Below are positions 54,481 through 63,898 of a stretch of 64,000 nt of DNA, piece after piece. Each line of letters opens with the position of its first letter. The first letter of the stretch is position 1. The notes under the pieces are model-generated. The model had not been told where the DNA came from and made no database searches. It saw nothing but the letters and a program-made list of their open reading frames with translations. The translations under genes and the position numbers were made by a program. The DNA comes from JBBDJB01 sp040880125 (GTDB taxonomy: Bacteria; Planctomycetota; Planctomycetia; Pirellulales; JBBDJB01): the NCBI GenBank assembly GCA_040880125.1, contig JBBDJB010000045.1:20194-84193 (forward strand), given 5' to 3'.

Positions 54481-57159
54481 TTGCCAGTCCGTATTTACGC
54501 GCTTGCGAAAGAACTTAAGCTCGACAGTAAGCACCTGGTCGATGTCTGCACCAACGCCGGCATCACTGGGAAGGGGTCTGCGCTGGCGAGCTTGACCGAC
54601 GAAGAAGCGGAAAAGGTCAAGGAGTTTCTTCGCGGAGGAGGCGGGCAGGCAACCAAGGCGGCGCCGGCGCAGCGTGCCGCCCCTGGTCGATCCGGCCCGG
54701 TACCCGTTGTCCCGCGCAGTTCGCGCCCGGCGCCCGAGCCGCCCACGCGTCCCGAGCAGTCTGGCCCCGTGCGGCGGGAAGATTACGTCGCTCCGGCCGG
54801 GACCGGCGGACGGCCGCCGGTCATCGAGACGCCCCGCAAGAATCAAGAGGCGGCCGAAGTGCCGAAGGCTCCCCAGAAGGCTCCTCCCCGCACGGGACCG
54901 ACGATCAAGCTCGCTCCGCTGCCGGTCTCCGATCAGCCCAAGGCCGAACAGAAACCCGCGGAACCTGCCCCGCAACGCCCCGACCTGAAGCTGCCGGCCG
55001 ACGCGATTCGCGCGAGCAAAGCCGGTAGCAAGCCACTGGCCGAGCACCTGCGCCGCCACGAGAAGAAGCGCCAGGCGGATGAAACCCGCAAAGTGGAGCG
55101 CACCCCCGCCGCCGGACCCAAGGGAGCGGCGCCGGTGGGCGACGATCAAGCCGGCCGCGGTGCTGCGGCACGTGGACGCCGACGGGGAAAAGGCGAGAAA
55201 GAGGTTGCCGCCGCCACCACCGAAGAACGGCCCATGCTGGGAGGGCGAGAGCAACGCCAGCTTCAACGAAAGCGGACCACCGGCGGAGGTCGCCGGAAGT
55301 CGGTCGACGGCGATTCCGGAGGATCGACGCGTTTCCGGAAGCGCATTCGCCGGATGGGAACCAACACCGCTGCGCCACGCAAGGGCAAAGTCGTCGTCGA
55401 GCTTCCCTGCAGCGTCCGCGGCTTTTCGGAGGCCACTGGTGTGCCGGCGCCGGCGATCCTCCGCGTGCTGCTCTCCGAAGGCGTGATGGCCAACATCACA
55501 GCCGAGCTCGATCCGGAGATGGCCGAACTGGTTGCCGAAGAGTTGGACATCGACGTGGAATTCCGCCACGCCGTCACCGTCGAGGACCGGGTACTCTCCG
55601 GCATCCGCGAACTAAATGACGAACCCGACTCGCTGGTGGGCCGGCCCCCGGTGGTTACCTTCCTAGGGCACGTCGACCACGGGAAGACCTCGCTGCTGGA
55701 CAAGATCATCGGTCTGGACGTCGTCAGCGGCGAGAGCGGCGGCATCACACAGCACATCCGGGCGTATACCACTGAAAAGGAAGGGCGGCAGATTTCGTTC
55801 GTCGATACGCCAGGCCACGAAGCCTTTACGCAGATGCGTGCCCGCGGCGCAACGGTGACCGACATCGCCGTGCTGGTTGTGGCGGCCGACGACGGCGTCA
55901 TGCCACAAACCGAAGAGGCAATCAGCCACGCCCGGGCCGCGGGAGTGCCGATTGTCGTGGCGCTGAACAAGTGCGACCTGCCGGGTGTCGACGTGAATCG
56001 GGCCATGCAGCAGCTTTCCGCCAACGAACTGTTGCCGAGTGAATGGGGCGGCGACGTCGAAGTGATCAAGACCAGCGCCATGACCGGCGAAGGGCTAGAC
56101 GAGTTGCTCGAAACGCTGCTGACCGTCGCCGAATTGCACGAGTACAAGGCGAATCCCGATCGCGACGCCTTCGGCACCTGTCTGGAAGCCCAGCAGGAGC
56201 CCGGCCGCGGCGTGGTGGCCAAGGTGCTGGTACAAAACGGGACGTTGAACGTGGGCGACATCCTCGTCTGCGGCCATGCCTACGGCCGCGTGAAGGCCAT
56301 GTACGATTCGCTCTATCCGACGAAGCGCGTCGAGCATGCCGGACCCAGCGTGCCGGTCAACGTGACCGGGCTGGATGTCGCTCCGCAGGCGGGCGAGCGG
56401 TTCTACGTGCTGGAAGACATCGGCCAGGCCCGCGAGATCGCTTCGCAGCGGGCCAGCACGCACCGCACGATCTCGCTGGGTGGCGGCCGCGAGCACATCA
56501 CGCTGGAGAACCTGTTCGACCGACTGGGCGGCGTCGACGAAGTTCAGACGCTTAACATCATCCTGCGGGCGGACGTCCGCGGCTCGATCGAAGCCATCCA
56601 GAAGGAGCTCACCAAGCTGGAGCATCCGGAGGTGCGGATCAAGATACTGCAGGCCACCGTCGGCGGAATCACCGAGGCGGACGTGCACTTGGCGGACGCC
56701 TCCGACGCGGTGATCATCGGCTTCAACGTCGTGCCGGAAGAAGGGGCACGTTCGCTGGCCGATAAGCTTGGCGTGCAGGTGCGGCGTTACGAAGTCATCT
56801 ACAAGGTGACCGACGATTTGCGGGCGGCCCTGGAGGGTATGCTCCGGCCCGAGCAGCGCGAGGTCGACTTGGGACGCGCGCTGGTCCAGCAGATCTTCAC
56901 CATCAGCCGCATCGGCACCGTCGCCGGCTGCCGCGTGTTGGCCGGCTCCATACTGCGCAACTCGCGCGCCCGGGTGATCCGCAACAACACGATCATCGGC
57001 GACTACCCGCTGGAGACGCTGCGTCGCGAAAAGGACGACGTGAAAGAGGTCCGCGAAGGGATGGAGTGCGGCATCAAGTTGTCCGGCTTCAACGACATCA
57101 AGGAGGGGGACGTGCTGGAGGACTATCGCATTGAGGAGGTCGGCCGAACGTTTGCCTAG
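54481..57159 (+). CDS. infB: Translation initiation factor IF-2
   Basis: GTPase that places initiator tRNA on the ribosome, 892 aa. The TTG start at 54481 is supported by GGAGGGAG just upstream and by the IF2 N-terminal domain PVRIYALAKELKLDSKHLVDVC. A long Pro/Ala/Lys-rich linker follows. The G domain has G1 GHVDHGKTSLLD (396 onward), G2 in GGITQH, G3 DTPGHEAF and G4 NKCDLP. Then come domain II (VLVQNGTLNVGDILVCG), domain III and the fMet-tRNA-binding C-terminal domain ending DYRIEEVGRTFA. It follows nusA by 187 bases. Confidence 0.97.
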   Translation: MPVRIYALAKELKLDSKHLVDVCTNAGITGKGSALASLTDEEAEKVKEFLRGGGGQATKAAPAQRAAPGRSGPVPVVPRSSRPAPEPPTRPEQSGPVRREDYVAPAGTGGRPPVIETPRKNQEAAEVPKAPQKAPPRTGPTIKLAPLPVSDQPKAEQKPAEPAPQRPDLKLPADAIRASKAGSKPLAEHLRRHEKKRQADETRKVERTPAAGPKGAAPVGDDQAGRGAAARGRRRGKGEKEVAAATTEERPMLGGREQRQLQRKRTTGGGRRKSVDGDSGGSTRFRKRIRRMGTNTAAPRKGKVVVELPCSVRGFSEATGVPAPAILRVLLSEGVMANITAELDPEMAELVAEELDIDVEFRHAVTVEDRVLSGIRELNDEPDSLVGRPPVVTFLGHVDHGKTSLLDKIIGLDVVSGESGGITQHIRAYTTEKEGRQISFVDTPGHEAFTQMRARGATVTDIAVLVVAADDGVMPQTEEAISHARAAGVPIVVALNKCDLPGVDVNRAMQQLSANELLPSEWGGDVEVIKTSAMTGEGLDELLETLLTVAELHEYKANPDRDAFGTCLEAQQEPGRGVVAKVLVQNGTLNVGDILVCGHAYGRVKAMYDSLYPTKRVEHAGPSVPVNVTGLDVAPQAGERFYVLEDIGQAREIASQRASTHRTISLGGGREHITLENLFDRLGGVDEVQTLNIILRADVRGSIEAIQKELTKLEHPEVRIKILQATVGGITEADVHLADASDAVIIGFNVVPEEGARSLADKLGVQVRRYEVIYKVTDDLRAALEGMLRPEQREVDLGRALVQQIFTISRIGTVAGCRVLAGSILRNSRARVIRNNTIIGDYPLETLRREKDDVKEVREGMECGIKLSGFNDIKEGDVLEDYRIEEVGRTFA

Positions 57160-57304
57160 TGGCCGCCGGCGCCGCTCTGGCGTCCATTGCGGCTGTGATC
57201 TCGCCTTGCCGCCATCGGCTCGTTGTTTGTTCCCTAGGAAAAACCCCCCGCGCAAGCGACGCACTCCCGTTCTTGCCCCGCCTACACTGCCCTAAAACCG
57301 AGCC

Positions 57305-57727
57305 ATGACATCGCGACGCGTGCAAAAGGCGGCCGAGGCTATCCGCGAGGTGGTAAGCATGGCCATCCTGCGGGAGCTGAAGGACCCACGCGTGGAAGAC
57401 GTAACGGTGACGCACGTCGGATTGTCGGGCGATATGCGGCTGGCGACCGTGCACGTCTCGATCATGGGCGATCAGACCAAGCAGCAGCTTTGTCTGCACG
57501 GCCTGCGCAGCTCCGCTGGATACCTGCAGAAGCGGATCTCGGAGCGGATCGAAACCCGGTACACGCCTCGCGTCCGTTTCGAGCTGGACATGGGCGTGAA
57601 GAAGTCGATCGAGATTGCCAAGATCCTCCGCGAGGTGCTGCCCCCCGATGACGAGGAGATGCCGCCGGAAGCGGAAGCTCTGGAAGAAGACGAGGTTGAC
57701 GACATCGACAGCGAAGAGAGAGGCTAG
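57305..57727 (+). CDS. rbfA: Ribosome-binding factor A
   Basis: KH-fold factor for maturation of the 30S subunit, 140 aa. Diagnostic pieces are RRVQKAAEAIREVVSMAILRELKDPRV, then VTVTHVGLSGDMRLATVHVSIMG, GLRSSAGYLQKRISERIETRYTPRVRFELD and KKSIEIAKIL. The C-terminal 30 residues are strongly acidic (DDEEMPPEAEALEEDEVDDIDSEE), a longer tail than usual. It follows infB by about 145 bases and belongs to the same operon. Confidence 0.96.
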   Translation: MTSRRVQKAAEAIREVVSMAILRELKDPRVEDVTVTHVGLSGDMRLATVHVSIMGDQTKQQLCLHGLRSSAGYLQKRISERIETRYTPRVRFELDMGVKKSIEIAKILREVLPPDDEEMPPEAEALEEDEVDDIDSEERG

Positions 57728-57867
57728 TTTCCCGTCCGATCAGTCGAAAGCCCCGTGGCGAGCCCTGCCTGGCAAAAACAAAGTGCATGCTGCAGGGCCG
57801 CCGGCACCACCCGCTGGCGGCTGATTACTGCCCGACCACCTCCCCCATCAGCGACGATACCACACGC

Positions 57868-58806
57868 ATGTCCACATCGAATCGCGCCGCGCTTCTCACC
57901 AAGACGCACAAGGTGCTCAAGAAGTTCTACAAAGCCCACACGCCCAAGAGCGACCGCACGGTGCTGGAGCACCTGCTTTACGGCTGTTGTCTGGAGAATT
58001 CACCTCCCGAGGCAGCGGACAAGACGTTTTCCACGCTGGTCGATCAGTTTTTCGATTGGAACGAGGTCCGGGTCAGCACGGTGCGCGAGCTCACCGATGT
58101 AATGCCGCAGTTGAACGACTCGGAAGCGGCGGCCGTCCGGGTGAAGGGCTGCCTGCAAAGCGTATTCGAGTCGCTGTACGCGTTCGATCTGGAGTTTCTG
58201 CGGAAGCAGAACCTCGGGCAGGCTATGAAGACGTTGCAGAAGTATCACGGCACGACGCCGTTCGTCGTGGCGTACGTGACGCAGGCGGCGCTGGGCGGGC
58301 ATTCGATTCCGGTCAACCAGGGCGGCTTTCAAGCCCTGGAGATCGTCGGCGCAATCACGCCGGCGGAAGCGGCCAAGCAGACCGTGCCTGGCCTTGAGCG
58401 CGCCATTTTGAAGACCAAGGGGGTCGAGTTCGGATCGCTGTTGCACCAGCTCGGCGTGGACCTGGCGGCAAATCCCCACTCACCAACGGTTCGCAGTGTG
58501 TTGTTGGAGATCGAGCCGGAGTGCAAGGACCGCCTCCCTAAGCGCGGCGGCAAGAAGAAGAGCGACTCGCAGGACGAGGCCGCTGCCGAAGCGGCGGCCG
58601 GCAACGACGGGAAAAACAAGAAGCGACCCGAGACGAAGAAGAAGGACAAGAAGCCGCCGACCGCCAAGAAGACCTCCAAAAAGAAACCGGCGCCGTCCAA
58701 AAAGACGTCGAAGAAGCGGCCGGCCACCGCGGCCGCCGGCAAGAAGGCCGGCCCTACCAAAAAGAAGACCAGCACGAAGCGGCTCGCGCGACGCAAGCCG
58801 CGCTAA
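57868..58806 (+). CDS. Endonuclease III-fold protein with histone-H1-like lysine tail, catalytic Asp absent
   Basis: 312-aa protein. Residues about 25-220 look like the helical HhH-GPD/EndoIII fold (SDRTVLEHLLYGCCLENSP, LNDSEAAAVRVKGCLQSVFE, TPFVVAYVTQAALGGHSIPV), but the catalytic features are missing. The VDTH-type Asp is Asn150 (VNQGG). No conserved Lys is seen in the hairpin. The four-Cys cluster is absent. Residues about 222-312 form a Lys/Pro/Ala-rich tail (KKTSKKKPAPSKKTSKKRPA) like histone H1 or Hc1, which should bind DNA or RNA without sequence choice. ATG 57868 was chosen; the frame is open upstream to 57787. It follows rbfA by 140 bases. Role unknown; nucleoid binding is inferred from the tail. 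Confidence 0.75.
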   Translation: MSTSNRAALLTKTHKVLKKFYKAHTPKSDRTVLEHLLYGCCLENSPPEAADKTFSTLVDQFFDWNEVRVSTVRELTDVMPQLNDSEAAAVRVKGCLQSVFESLYAFDLEFLRKQNLGQAMKTLQKYHGTTPFVVAYVTQAALGGHSIPVNQGGFQALEIVGAITPAEAAKQTVPGLERAILKTKGVEFGSLLHQLGVDLAANPHSPTVRSVLLEIEPECKDRLPKRGGKKKSDSQDEAAAEAAAGNDGKNKKRPETKKKDKKPPTAKKTSKKKPAPSKKTSKKRPATAAAGKKAGPTKKKTSTKRLARRKPR

Positions 58807-58863
58807 CGGCTGCCAAGCCACTGGCGGTTCGCGGCCGAACCGTTGATACGAGGGACACACACC

Positions 58864-61113
58864 ATGCGGCCCAGCTTCCTTCGGCGCTTCTGGTCGGTCA
58901 ATTCTTGCGCAATAGTCGCGGTGTGCAGCGTCCTGTGTCTCAACGCGGCGCGGGTTGATGCACAGATTGCCGACACTCCGCCGGGGACGGTGCTGGACGA
59001 TCCGATCGAGCCGCTGGAGCCGGCGCGGCCGCGCAGCGAGGCCGATGCGGATCGGCTGCACGCCGCCGCGCTGGTGGCCACCGCGCGTACGCTGGAACAT
59101 AACGGCCAGTCGGCCGAAGCCCTGCGGCGGTACCAACGTGCGGTACGCTATGATCCGCATTCGGTTGACATCCTGCGGGAGATCGTGCCGCTGGCGTATT
59201 CGCTCGAACGCCAGGCGGAGACGGCGCGCTACGCGGCAATGGCGGCCGAACGGGTCGATTCGATCAGCGATCCGCTTTTACTACAGCGGCTAGCGCTGCT
59301 GTTGACCGGGAGCGGTCAGTGGCGCCTGGCGATTGCCGCCCACGAGCGGCTTCTGGCCGTGCTCGACGAAGAGAATGTGGCAGGCACGGTCGAGGCGGTA
59401 CAGTTTCGCATGCAGCTTGGGCGGCTGCACTTCTTGTCCGGATCGTACGAGCCGGCCTCACGTCATTTCATCGCCGTCCAAAAGGTGCTCGATGCACCGG
59501 AAGACGCCGGGCTGGAGCGTCGCGATCGCGCGGCTCTGCTCGCTGACGCGGCCACGACCTATCGCCTGATGGGCGAAAGCCACTTGCTCACGGGCCACCT
59601 GGACGAAGCAGAGGAGGTCTTCCGTCGCGCCGACCGCAGCGAGCCCGGCCTGCTCGACTATCAACTCGCCAGAGTGCTGGCCGCCAGGAAAGAACACGCC
59701 AAGGCCCTCGCGCGGCTGGAGCAATTCATTTCTACTACGCCGTCCGGCGAAGGCCAGGCGCCGTACGAGTTGGCCGCTGAACTGCTCGAGAAGTTGGATC
59801 GCGAGGCCGACGTACTGCCGCAGCTCGAAAAGTGGCTGGCCGCCGATCCGGATAACAACCACCTGCGGTTGTTCCTCGCCAACCGGTGCGCGGAAGCCGA
59901 TCAGCACAAGCGGGCCGAGCAGCTTCGCAAGGAGATCCTCGAAGTAGCCGGCGACGACGACTCCGTGGAGGGAGCCACTGCCTTGGACGCCCTGCGCGGG
60001 CTGGTCGAACTGCACGTCGCGCAAAAGCAGCCGGCCCCGTTGTTGGACGGCCTCCAGCGGGCGGTAACATTGGCCGGCGGGGTCGATGTAGTCGAGGACG
60101 AGATCGAGCCGATACTGGAAGACGCCGAACTGTTGGACGCGGTGTTGAGCCACGCCCGGTCGCTGGTCGAGGCAAATCAGCTTGAAAGCGACGGCGCGCT
60201 CGCCGCGGCGGAGTTGGCGGTCATGGCCGACCGCTTGGACGACGCCGGACCGCTATACGACGCCGCGGCATCGAAGGCGCCGGACCGCGCACCAGAGGCA
60301 TATCGGCAATGGGGCCTCGCGCTGCTTTTTGCTGAGCGCTATGGGCAGGCGGCCGACGTGCTGCGTCGAGGTATCGGCGATGATCCGCCCGAGGAAGCGG
60401 CGCCGCTTTACTACCATCTGGCGATGGCTCTGGAAATGGACGGCCACACCGAAGACGCGCTGGCCGCCGCGCGCCAGGCCGAGGAGCTTGCGCCCGAGTC
60501 CTTGCAGATTGCCGCCCAGACCCCGTGGATCATGTTCCATGCCGGACGGTTGGGCGAAGCTCGGCAGGCGTACGAGCGGTTAATCCGCGAGTACGACGAT
60601 CGGCACGATTCGACCGTGGAACGGCAGTCCTTGCGAGAGTGCCGTTTGATGCTGTCGGCGATCCACGTTGTGCAGGGCGATTTGCCGGCCGCGGAAGCCT
60701 GTTTGGAAGAGGTGCTCGACGAGTACCCCGACGATATCGGCGCGATGAACGACCTGGGCTACCTCTGGGCGGATCAAGACAAGCACCTGCGTCGGGCCCT
60801 GGAGATGACCCGCGCCGCCGTGGCCGCCGAGCCCGATCGAGTGGCGTATTTAGACAGTCTCGGCTGGGCGCTTTACCGGCTGGGGCAGTTCGAGAAGGCC
60901 CTCGGGCCGCTCGAAAAGGCCGCCGCGAGCGAGGACGCCGATGGCGTGATCCTCGATCATCTGGGCGACGTTTATTGCCAGCTTGGTCGCATCGACGATG
61001 CAAGGGCCGCCTGGAGGCGCGCCGCGGCGTCGTTTGCCCACGACGACAAACAGGACAAGCTGAAGCAGGTTCGGGAGAAGCTCCAGGCCTGCTCCGGCGA
61101 TGCAGAGCCGTAG
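58864..61113 (+). CDS. Secreted TPR-repeat protein
   Basis: 749-aa protein with a signal peptide (FLRRFWSVNSCAIVAVCSVLCLNAARVDAQ). The body is almost all alpha-helical tetratricopeptide repeats. Examples are AALVATARTLEHNGQSAEAL, then YHLAMALEMDGHTEDALAAARQAE and MNDLGYLWADQDKHLRRALEMT, and near the C-terminus YLDSLGWALYRLGQFEKALGPLEKAA. It should be a scaffold in the periplasm or at the envelope; partners are unknown. ATG 58864 is preceded by GAGGGA. It stands between the EndoIII-like and YebC genes, with a dispersed palindrome in the 220-base gap downstream. Confidence 0.85.
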   Translation: MRPSFLRRFWSVNSCAIVAVCSVLCLNAARVDAQIADTPPGTVLDDPIEPLEPARPRSEADADRLHAAALVATARTLEHNGQSAEALRRYQRAVRYDPHSVDILREIVPLAYSLERQAETARYAAMAAERVDSISDPLLLQRLALLLTGSGQWRLAIAAHERLLAVLDEENVAGTVEAVQFRMQLGRLHFLSGSYEPASRHFIAVQKVLDAPEDAGLERRDRAALLADAATTYRLMGESHLLTGHLDEAEEVFRRADRSEPGLLDYQLARVLAARKEHAKALARLEQFISTTPSGEGQAPYELAAELLEKLDREADVLPQLEKWLAADPDNNHLRLFLANRCAEADQHKRAEQLRKEILEVAGDDDSVEGATALDALRGLVELHVAQKQPAPLLDGLQRAVTLAGGVDVVEDEIEPILEDAELLDAVLSHARSLVEANQLESDGALAAAELAVMADRLDDAGPLYDAAASKAPDRAPEAYRQWGLALLFAERYGQAADVLRRGIGDDPPEEAAPLYYHLAMALEMDGHTEDALAAARQAEELAPESLQIAAQTPWIMFHAGRLGEARQAYERLIREYDDRHDSTVERQSLRECRLMLSAIHVVQGDLPAAEACLEEVLDEYPDDIGAMNDLGYLWADQDKHLRRALEMTRAAVAAEPDRVAYLDSLGWALYRLGQFEKALGPLEKAAASEDADGVILDHLGDVYCQLGRIDDARAAWRRAAASFAHDDKQDKLKQVREKLQACSGDAEP

Positions 61114-61192
61114 TTGTACGGAATCTCGCGTCACCCAATAAGACAAGTCGCACTACTCCCTCAGAGAGAGGGTCGGGGAGAGCGTGTGTTCT

Positions 61193-61215
61193 GCGCAGAC
61201 TGGAATGTCTGTGCA
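61193..61215. repeat. Dispersed palindrome, imperfect copy
   Basis: GCGCAGACTGGAATGTCTGTGCA keeps the TGTCTGTGC arm and most of its partner. It belongs to the family at 10387-10412 and lies in the gap upstream of the YebC gene. Confidence 0.5.
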
Positions 61216-61334
61216 CCGTCGAGCGGTAGCCCTCGCCGCATGTGCGTTTCAAGATAAGATGAAGAAGGCGGCGACTCCGCGGGCAAGGCTCCTCATCCAG
61301 TTCACCACGATTTGCGATTGCAGAGCGAGACGAT

Positions 61335-62087
61335 ATGGCAGGCCATTCACACTGGGCAGGCATTAAGCACAAGAAGGCCCTGATCGACAACAAGCGCGGC
61401 AAGCTGTGGAGCAAGCTCTCCAAAGCGATCATCGTCGCCGCGCGGCTGGGCGGAGGTGATCCGGATACCAACCTCCGCCTGCGCTACGCCATCACCGACG
61501 CCAAGGCCGGCAGCATGCCGAGGGACACCATCGAACGGGCGATCAAGAAGGGCACCGGAGAGCTGGAAGGCGGCAATCTCGAAGAGATCCAATACGAGGG
61601 CTACGGGGCCGGCGGCGTCGCCGTGATCTGTGACATTCTCACCGACAATCGCAATCGCACCGCGCCGGAAATCCGCAAGATCTTCGAACTGGCCGACGGC
61701 AAGCTCGGCGCCACCGGCTGCGTGGCCTGGATGTTCGACCGTAAGGGGCTGATCATCGTGCCGCAGAGCCGGACCGACGAAGAGTCGCTGTTGGAATTAG
61801 CGTTGGAAGCCGGGGCGGACGACCTGAAGCGGTCCGGCGACAACTTCGAGATCACTTGCGATCCGGACGTGTTCAGCGACGTGAGCGACGCGGTGCGCGG
61901 GGCGAACCTCGAACCGGAATACTGCGAGATCACCCGCATCCCCAGCAACACGGTCGATCTGGACACGGGCACGGCCCGCAAAGTGCTCCGGCTGATGGAA
62001 CAGCTCGACGACCACGACGACGTGCAGAGCGTCTCCGCGAACTTCAACATCCCGGACGAGGCCATGGCCGAAATCGGCCAGGAGTAG
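61335..62087 (+). CDS. YebC/PmpR-family DNA-binding protein
   Basis: 250-aa member of the YebC/TACO1 family, regarded as transcriptional regulators and more recently as helpers of translation at difficult sequences. The family start MAGHSHWAGIKHKKALIDNKRGKLWSKLSKAI is nearly canonical. It continues with AITDAKAGSMPRDTIERAIKKGTG, then YEGYGAGGVAVICDILTDNRNRTA, and the ending LMEQLDDHDDVQSVSANFNIPDE. The length is normal. The promoter should lie in the 220-base upstream gap. A terminator-like hairpin follows at 62145. Confidence 0.95.
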   Translation: MAGHSHWAGIKHKKALIDNKRGKLWSKLSKAIIVAARLGGGDPDTNLRLRYAITDAKAGSMPRDTIERAIKKGTGELEGGNLEEIQYEGYGAGGVAVICDILTDNRNRTAPEIRKIFELADGKLGATGCVAWMFDRKGLIIVPQSRTDEESLLELALEAGADDLKRSGDNFEITCDPDVFSDVSDAVRGANLEPEYCEITRIPSNTVDLDTGTARKVLRLMEQLDDHDDVQSVSANFNIPDEAMAEIGQE

Positions 62088-62144
62088 CGTCCAAGCCAGT
62101 CCCCATTTTCCGCTGCGTTCGTAGCGGTGGCGGGTCGAAATAGC

Positions 62145-62187
62145 GGGACAGGTACCTCGCCTGTGGCTTGGAGCCTGTCCCCTTTTT
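62145..62187 (+). terminator. Terminator-like hairpin after the YebC gene
   Basis: GGGACAGG (62145-62152) pairs with CCTGTCCC (62174-62181), with a 21-base loop, followed by CTTTTTC. The loop is long, so the structure is weaker than the porin terminator. It lies between the convergent YebC and cytochrome genes. Confidence 0.5.
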
Positions 62188-62191
62188 CTCG

Positions 62192-63898
62192 CTACTCCTT
62201 ACCGTGGTGTTCGACCTCGGGCCAGTACGTCTCGAAGTTGAAGTCAGGGCTGTTGTCCAGGTCGTGGCACTCCAGGCACTTCGCTTCGGCCTCGGCCAAG
62301 GTGACCCGCATCTGCTCTTGCAGCTCCTTCATGCGCGCGTCGTCCACGTCGACGTCGCCCATCTGTGCGGCGACGTGGTCCGAGCCCGGCCCGTGGCAGT
62401 TCTCGCAGCCGTTGGTCACCAGGTGCGGCGTCTGCGAGAGATCGCGGAAGCCGGACGCGAAGGGAATGTACTTCTGCGGCTCCCAGCCCGTGGCGTGGCA
62501 GCTTATGCACTCCGGATCGAACTGCCGCGGCGGATCGAGCTTCGTCAGCGTCTCAGTCGCGTGGGCGTGCGGCGTGTTCTTCCACGTGTCGCCGGCCATC
62601 GTGTGGCACTCCAGGCAGGTTGCGGAGCCGACAAACTTCCGACCGCTGGGGTGCGGCGTGTCGAGCGGCACCAGCCCGCCCAGACCGATTTCTTTGAGCT
62701 CCTGCTGATACTCGACCAACATTTGCTGCATGGCGGGCGAATCGGGGAACCGCGCATCCAGCGGCACCCGCTGATAGCGGATCGGGGTCTGCGGATCGTC
62801 ATACAATCCCAGCACGGCGACATACATGCCCTTGTGCCCGATTTCGACCAGCCGCGTCTTGCCGCCGTCGAGCATCGTCGGTTCGCGGGGAGGTTCGGCG
62901 GCGCCGCCGGCGGTGACGACGATGTCGAACTCGGGAAACTTCGCCGCCAGTTCGCGCGATTCGGCCGGCGTGGCGTGCGAAAGCAACACGAGGAAATCCG
63001 CCTGCTGGCGAAGTTCCGGCAGCGCCTTTTGCAAACCTTCCTCGGCCGGGATGATCTGGATGCCGTCGTTGTTGATCGCGCCCAGATGCGACGGGCCGAG
63101 GATCGAGGTGATGCCGATCCGCCGTCCGCCCGCCTCGACGACTTTGAACGGCGCGACGAACTCGCTGGGAAGCTCGAACAACCCGACGTTGGCCGAGACG
63201 AACAGCGGCGATTCGCCGCCAAGATTGGCCGCCGTGCCGATCAGGTGCTCGACCGGCAGCCGCAGATCGTGCGGTCCGAAGCCAACGCCCGTGTAGCCGA
63301 TTTGTGACAGCGACTCGACTGCCTTGCGAAACTTGATGTTCGCCTGCGGACCGAAGCGCTTGATCTGATCGCCCAAGTCCACCGACACCACTGGCCAGCC
63401 CTGCTCGTCGAGCTGCTTGATAAGCGAGTGCCGGCGCTTCAGCCCGCCCTTTTGGTTTTCCAGACCGGCGCAACCGCACGGTTCGAGATAGCCCTGCTGC
63501 TCCCCGGAGATGAGCAGCGCCACCTGCGGCTGCGGCCAGTCGACAAAGATCCGGCCGTTCTCCGCGACCGGATCGACCGCCGGCTTGTCGCCGTAGGGAT
63601 CCGACGCAGCGTGGCCGCCATCAGCGGCCGCGGGATTATCGGCGAGGGGAGTATCCGAATCGGGAGCCGGCTTGCCGTGCGACGCATCGGGAACCGAGAC
63701 CGACTGCTGCGTTTCGCCCGGTTCAGGGTCCACTGTCGCGGCATCGCCTGCTGGCTCGGGCGACGAGGTCGCACGCTCTGACCGCGGGCTGGTAGAGGTC
63801 GACGGATCGTTTGCCGGGCATCCGGCCGTCAGCAGCAGTGCGCCTGCCAACAACGCGACAATCGGCAGCGCCTGACGATTCGATAAACCTGAAGCCAT
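62192..63898 (-). CDS. Lipoprotein fusing a 5'-nucleotidase-like domain to a tetraheme cytochrome c region
   Basis: 568-aa envelope protein from ATG 63898. The lipobox ALLLTAGC directs lipid attachment. After a Pro/Ser/Asp-rich linker, residues about 125-400 resemble a metallophosphatase/5'-nucleotidase domain (VALLISGEQQGYLEPCGCAGLENQKGGLKRR, VVSVDLGDQIKRFG, GVGFGPHDLRLP, LVLLSHATPAES). The N-terminal Asp-x-His of the phosphatase metal site is not obvious (SGEQQGYLEPCGC instead), so hydrolase activity is doubtful. The C-terminal part has four CxxCH heme sites: CLECH, CISCH, CENCH and CLECH, with extra His residues that could be axial ligands. This resembles cytochrome c554-like folds. Likely electron transfer at the outer side of the membrane. 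Confidence 0.86.
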   Translation of the reverse strand: MASGLSNRQALPIVALLAGALLLTAGCPANDPSTSTSPRSERATSSPEPAGDAATVDPEPGETQQSVSVPDASHGKPAPDSDTPLADNPAAADGGHAASDPYGDKPAVDPVAENGRIFVDWPQPQVALLISGEQQGYLEPCGCAGLENQKGGLKRRHSLIKQLDEQGWPVVSVDLGDQIKRFGPQANIKFRKAVESLSQIGYTGVGFGPHDLRLPVEHLIGTAANLGGESPLFVSANVGLFELPSEFVAPFKVVEAGGRRIGITSILGPSHLGAINNDGIQIIPAEEGLQKALPELRQQADFLVLLSHATPAESRELAAKFPEFDIVVTAGGAAEPPREPTMLDGGKTRLVEIGHKGMYVAVLGLYDDPQTPIRYQRVPLDARFPDSPAMQQMLVEYQQELKEIGLGGLVPLDTPHPSGRKFVGSATCLECHTMAGDTWKNTPHAHATETLTKLDPPRQFDPECISCHATGWEPQKYIPFASGFRDLSQTPHLVTNGCENCHGPGSDHVAAQMGDVDVDDARMKELQEQMRVTLAEAEAKCLECHDLDNSPDFNFETYWPEVEHHGKE

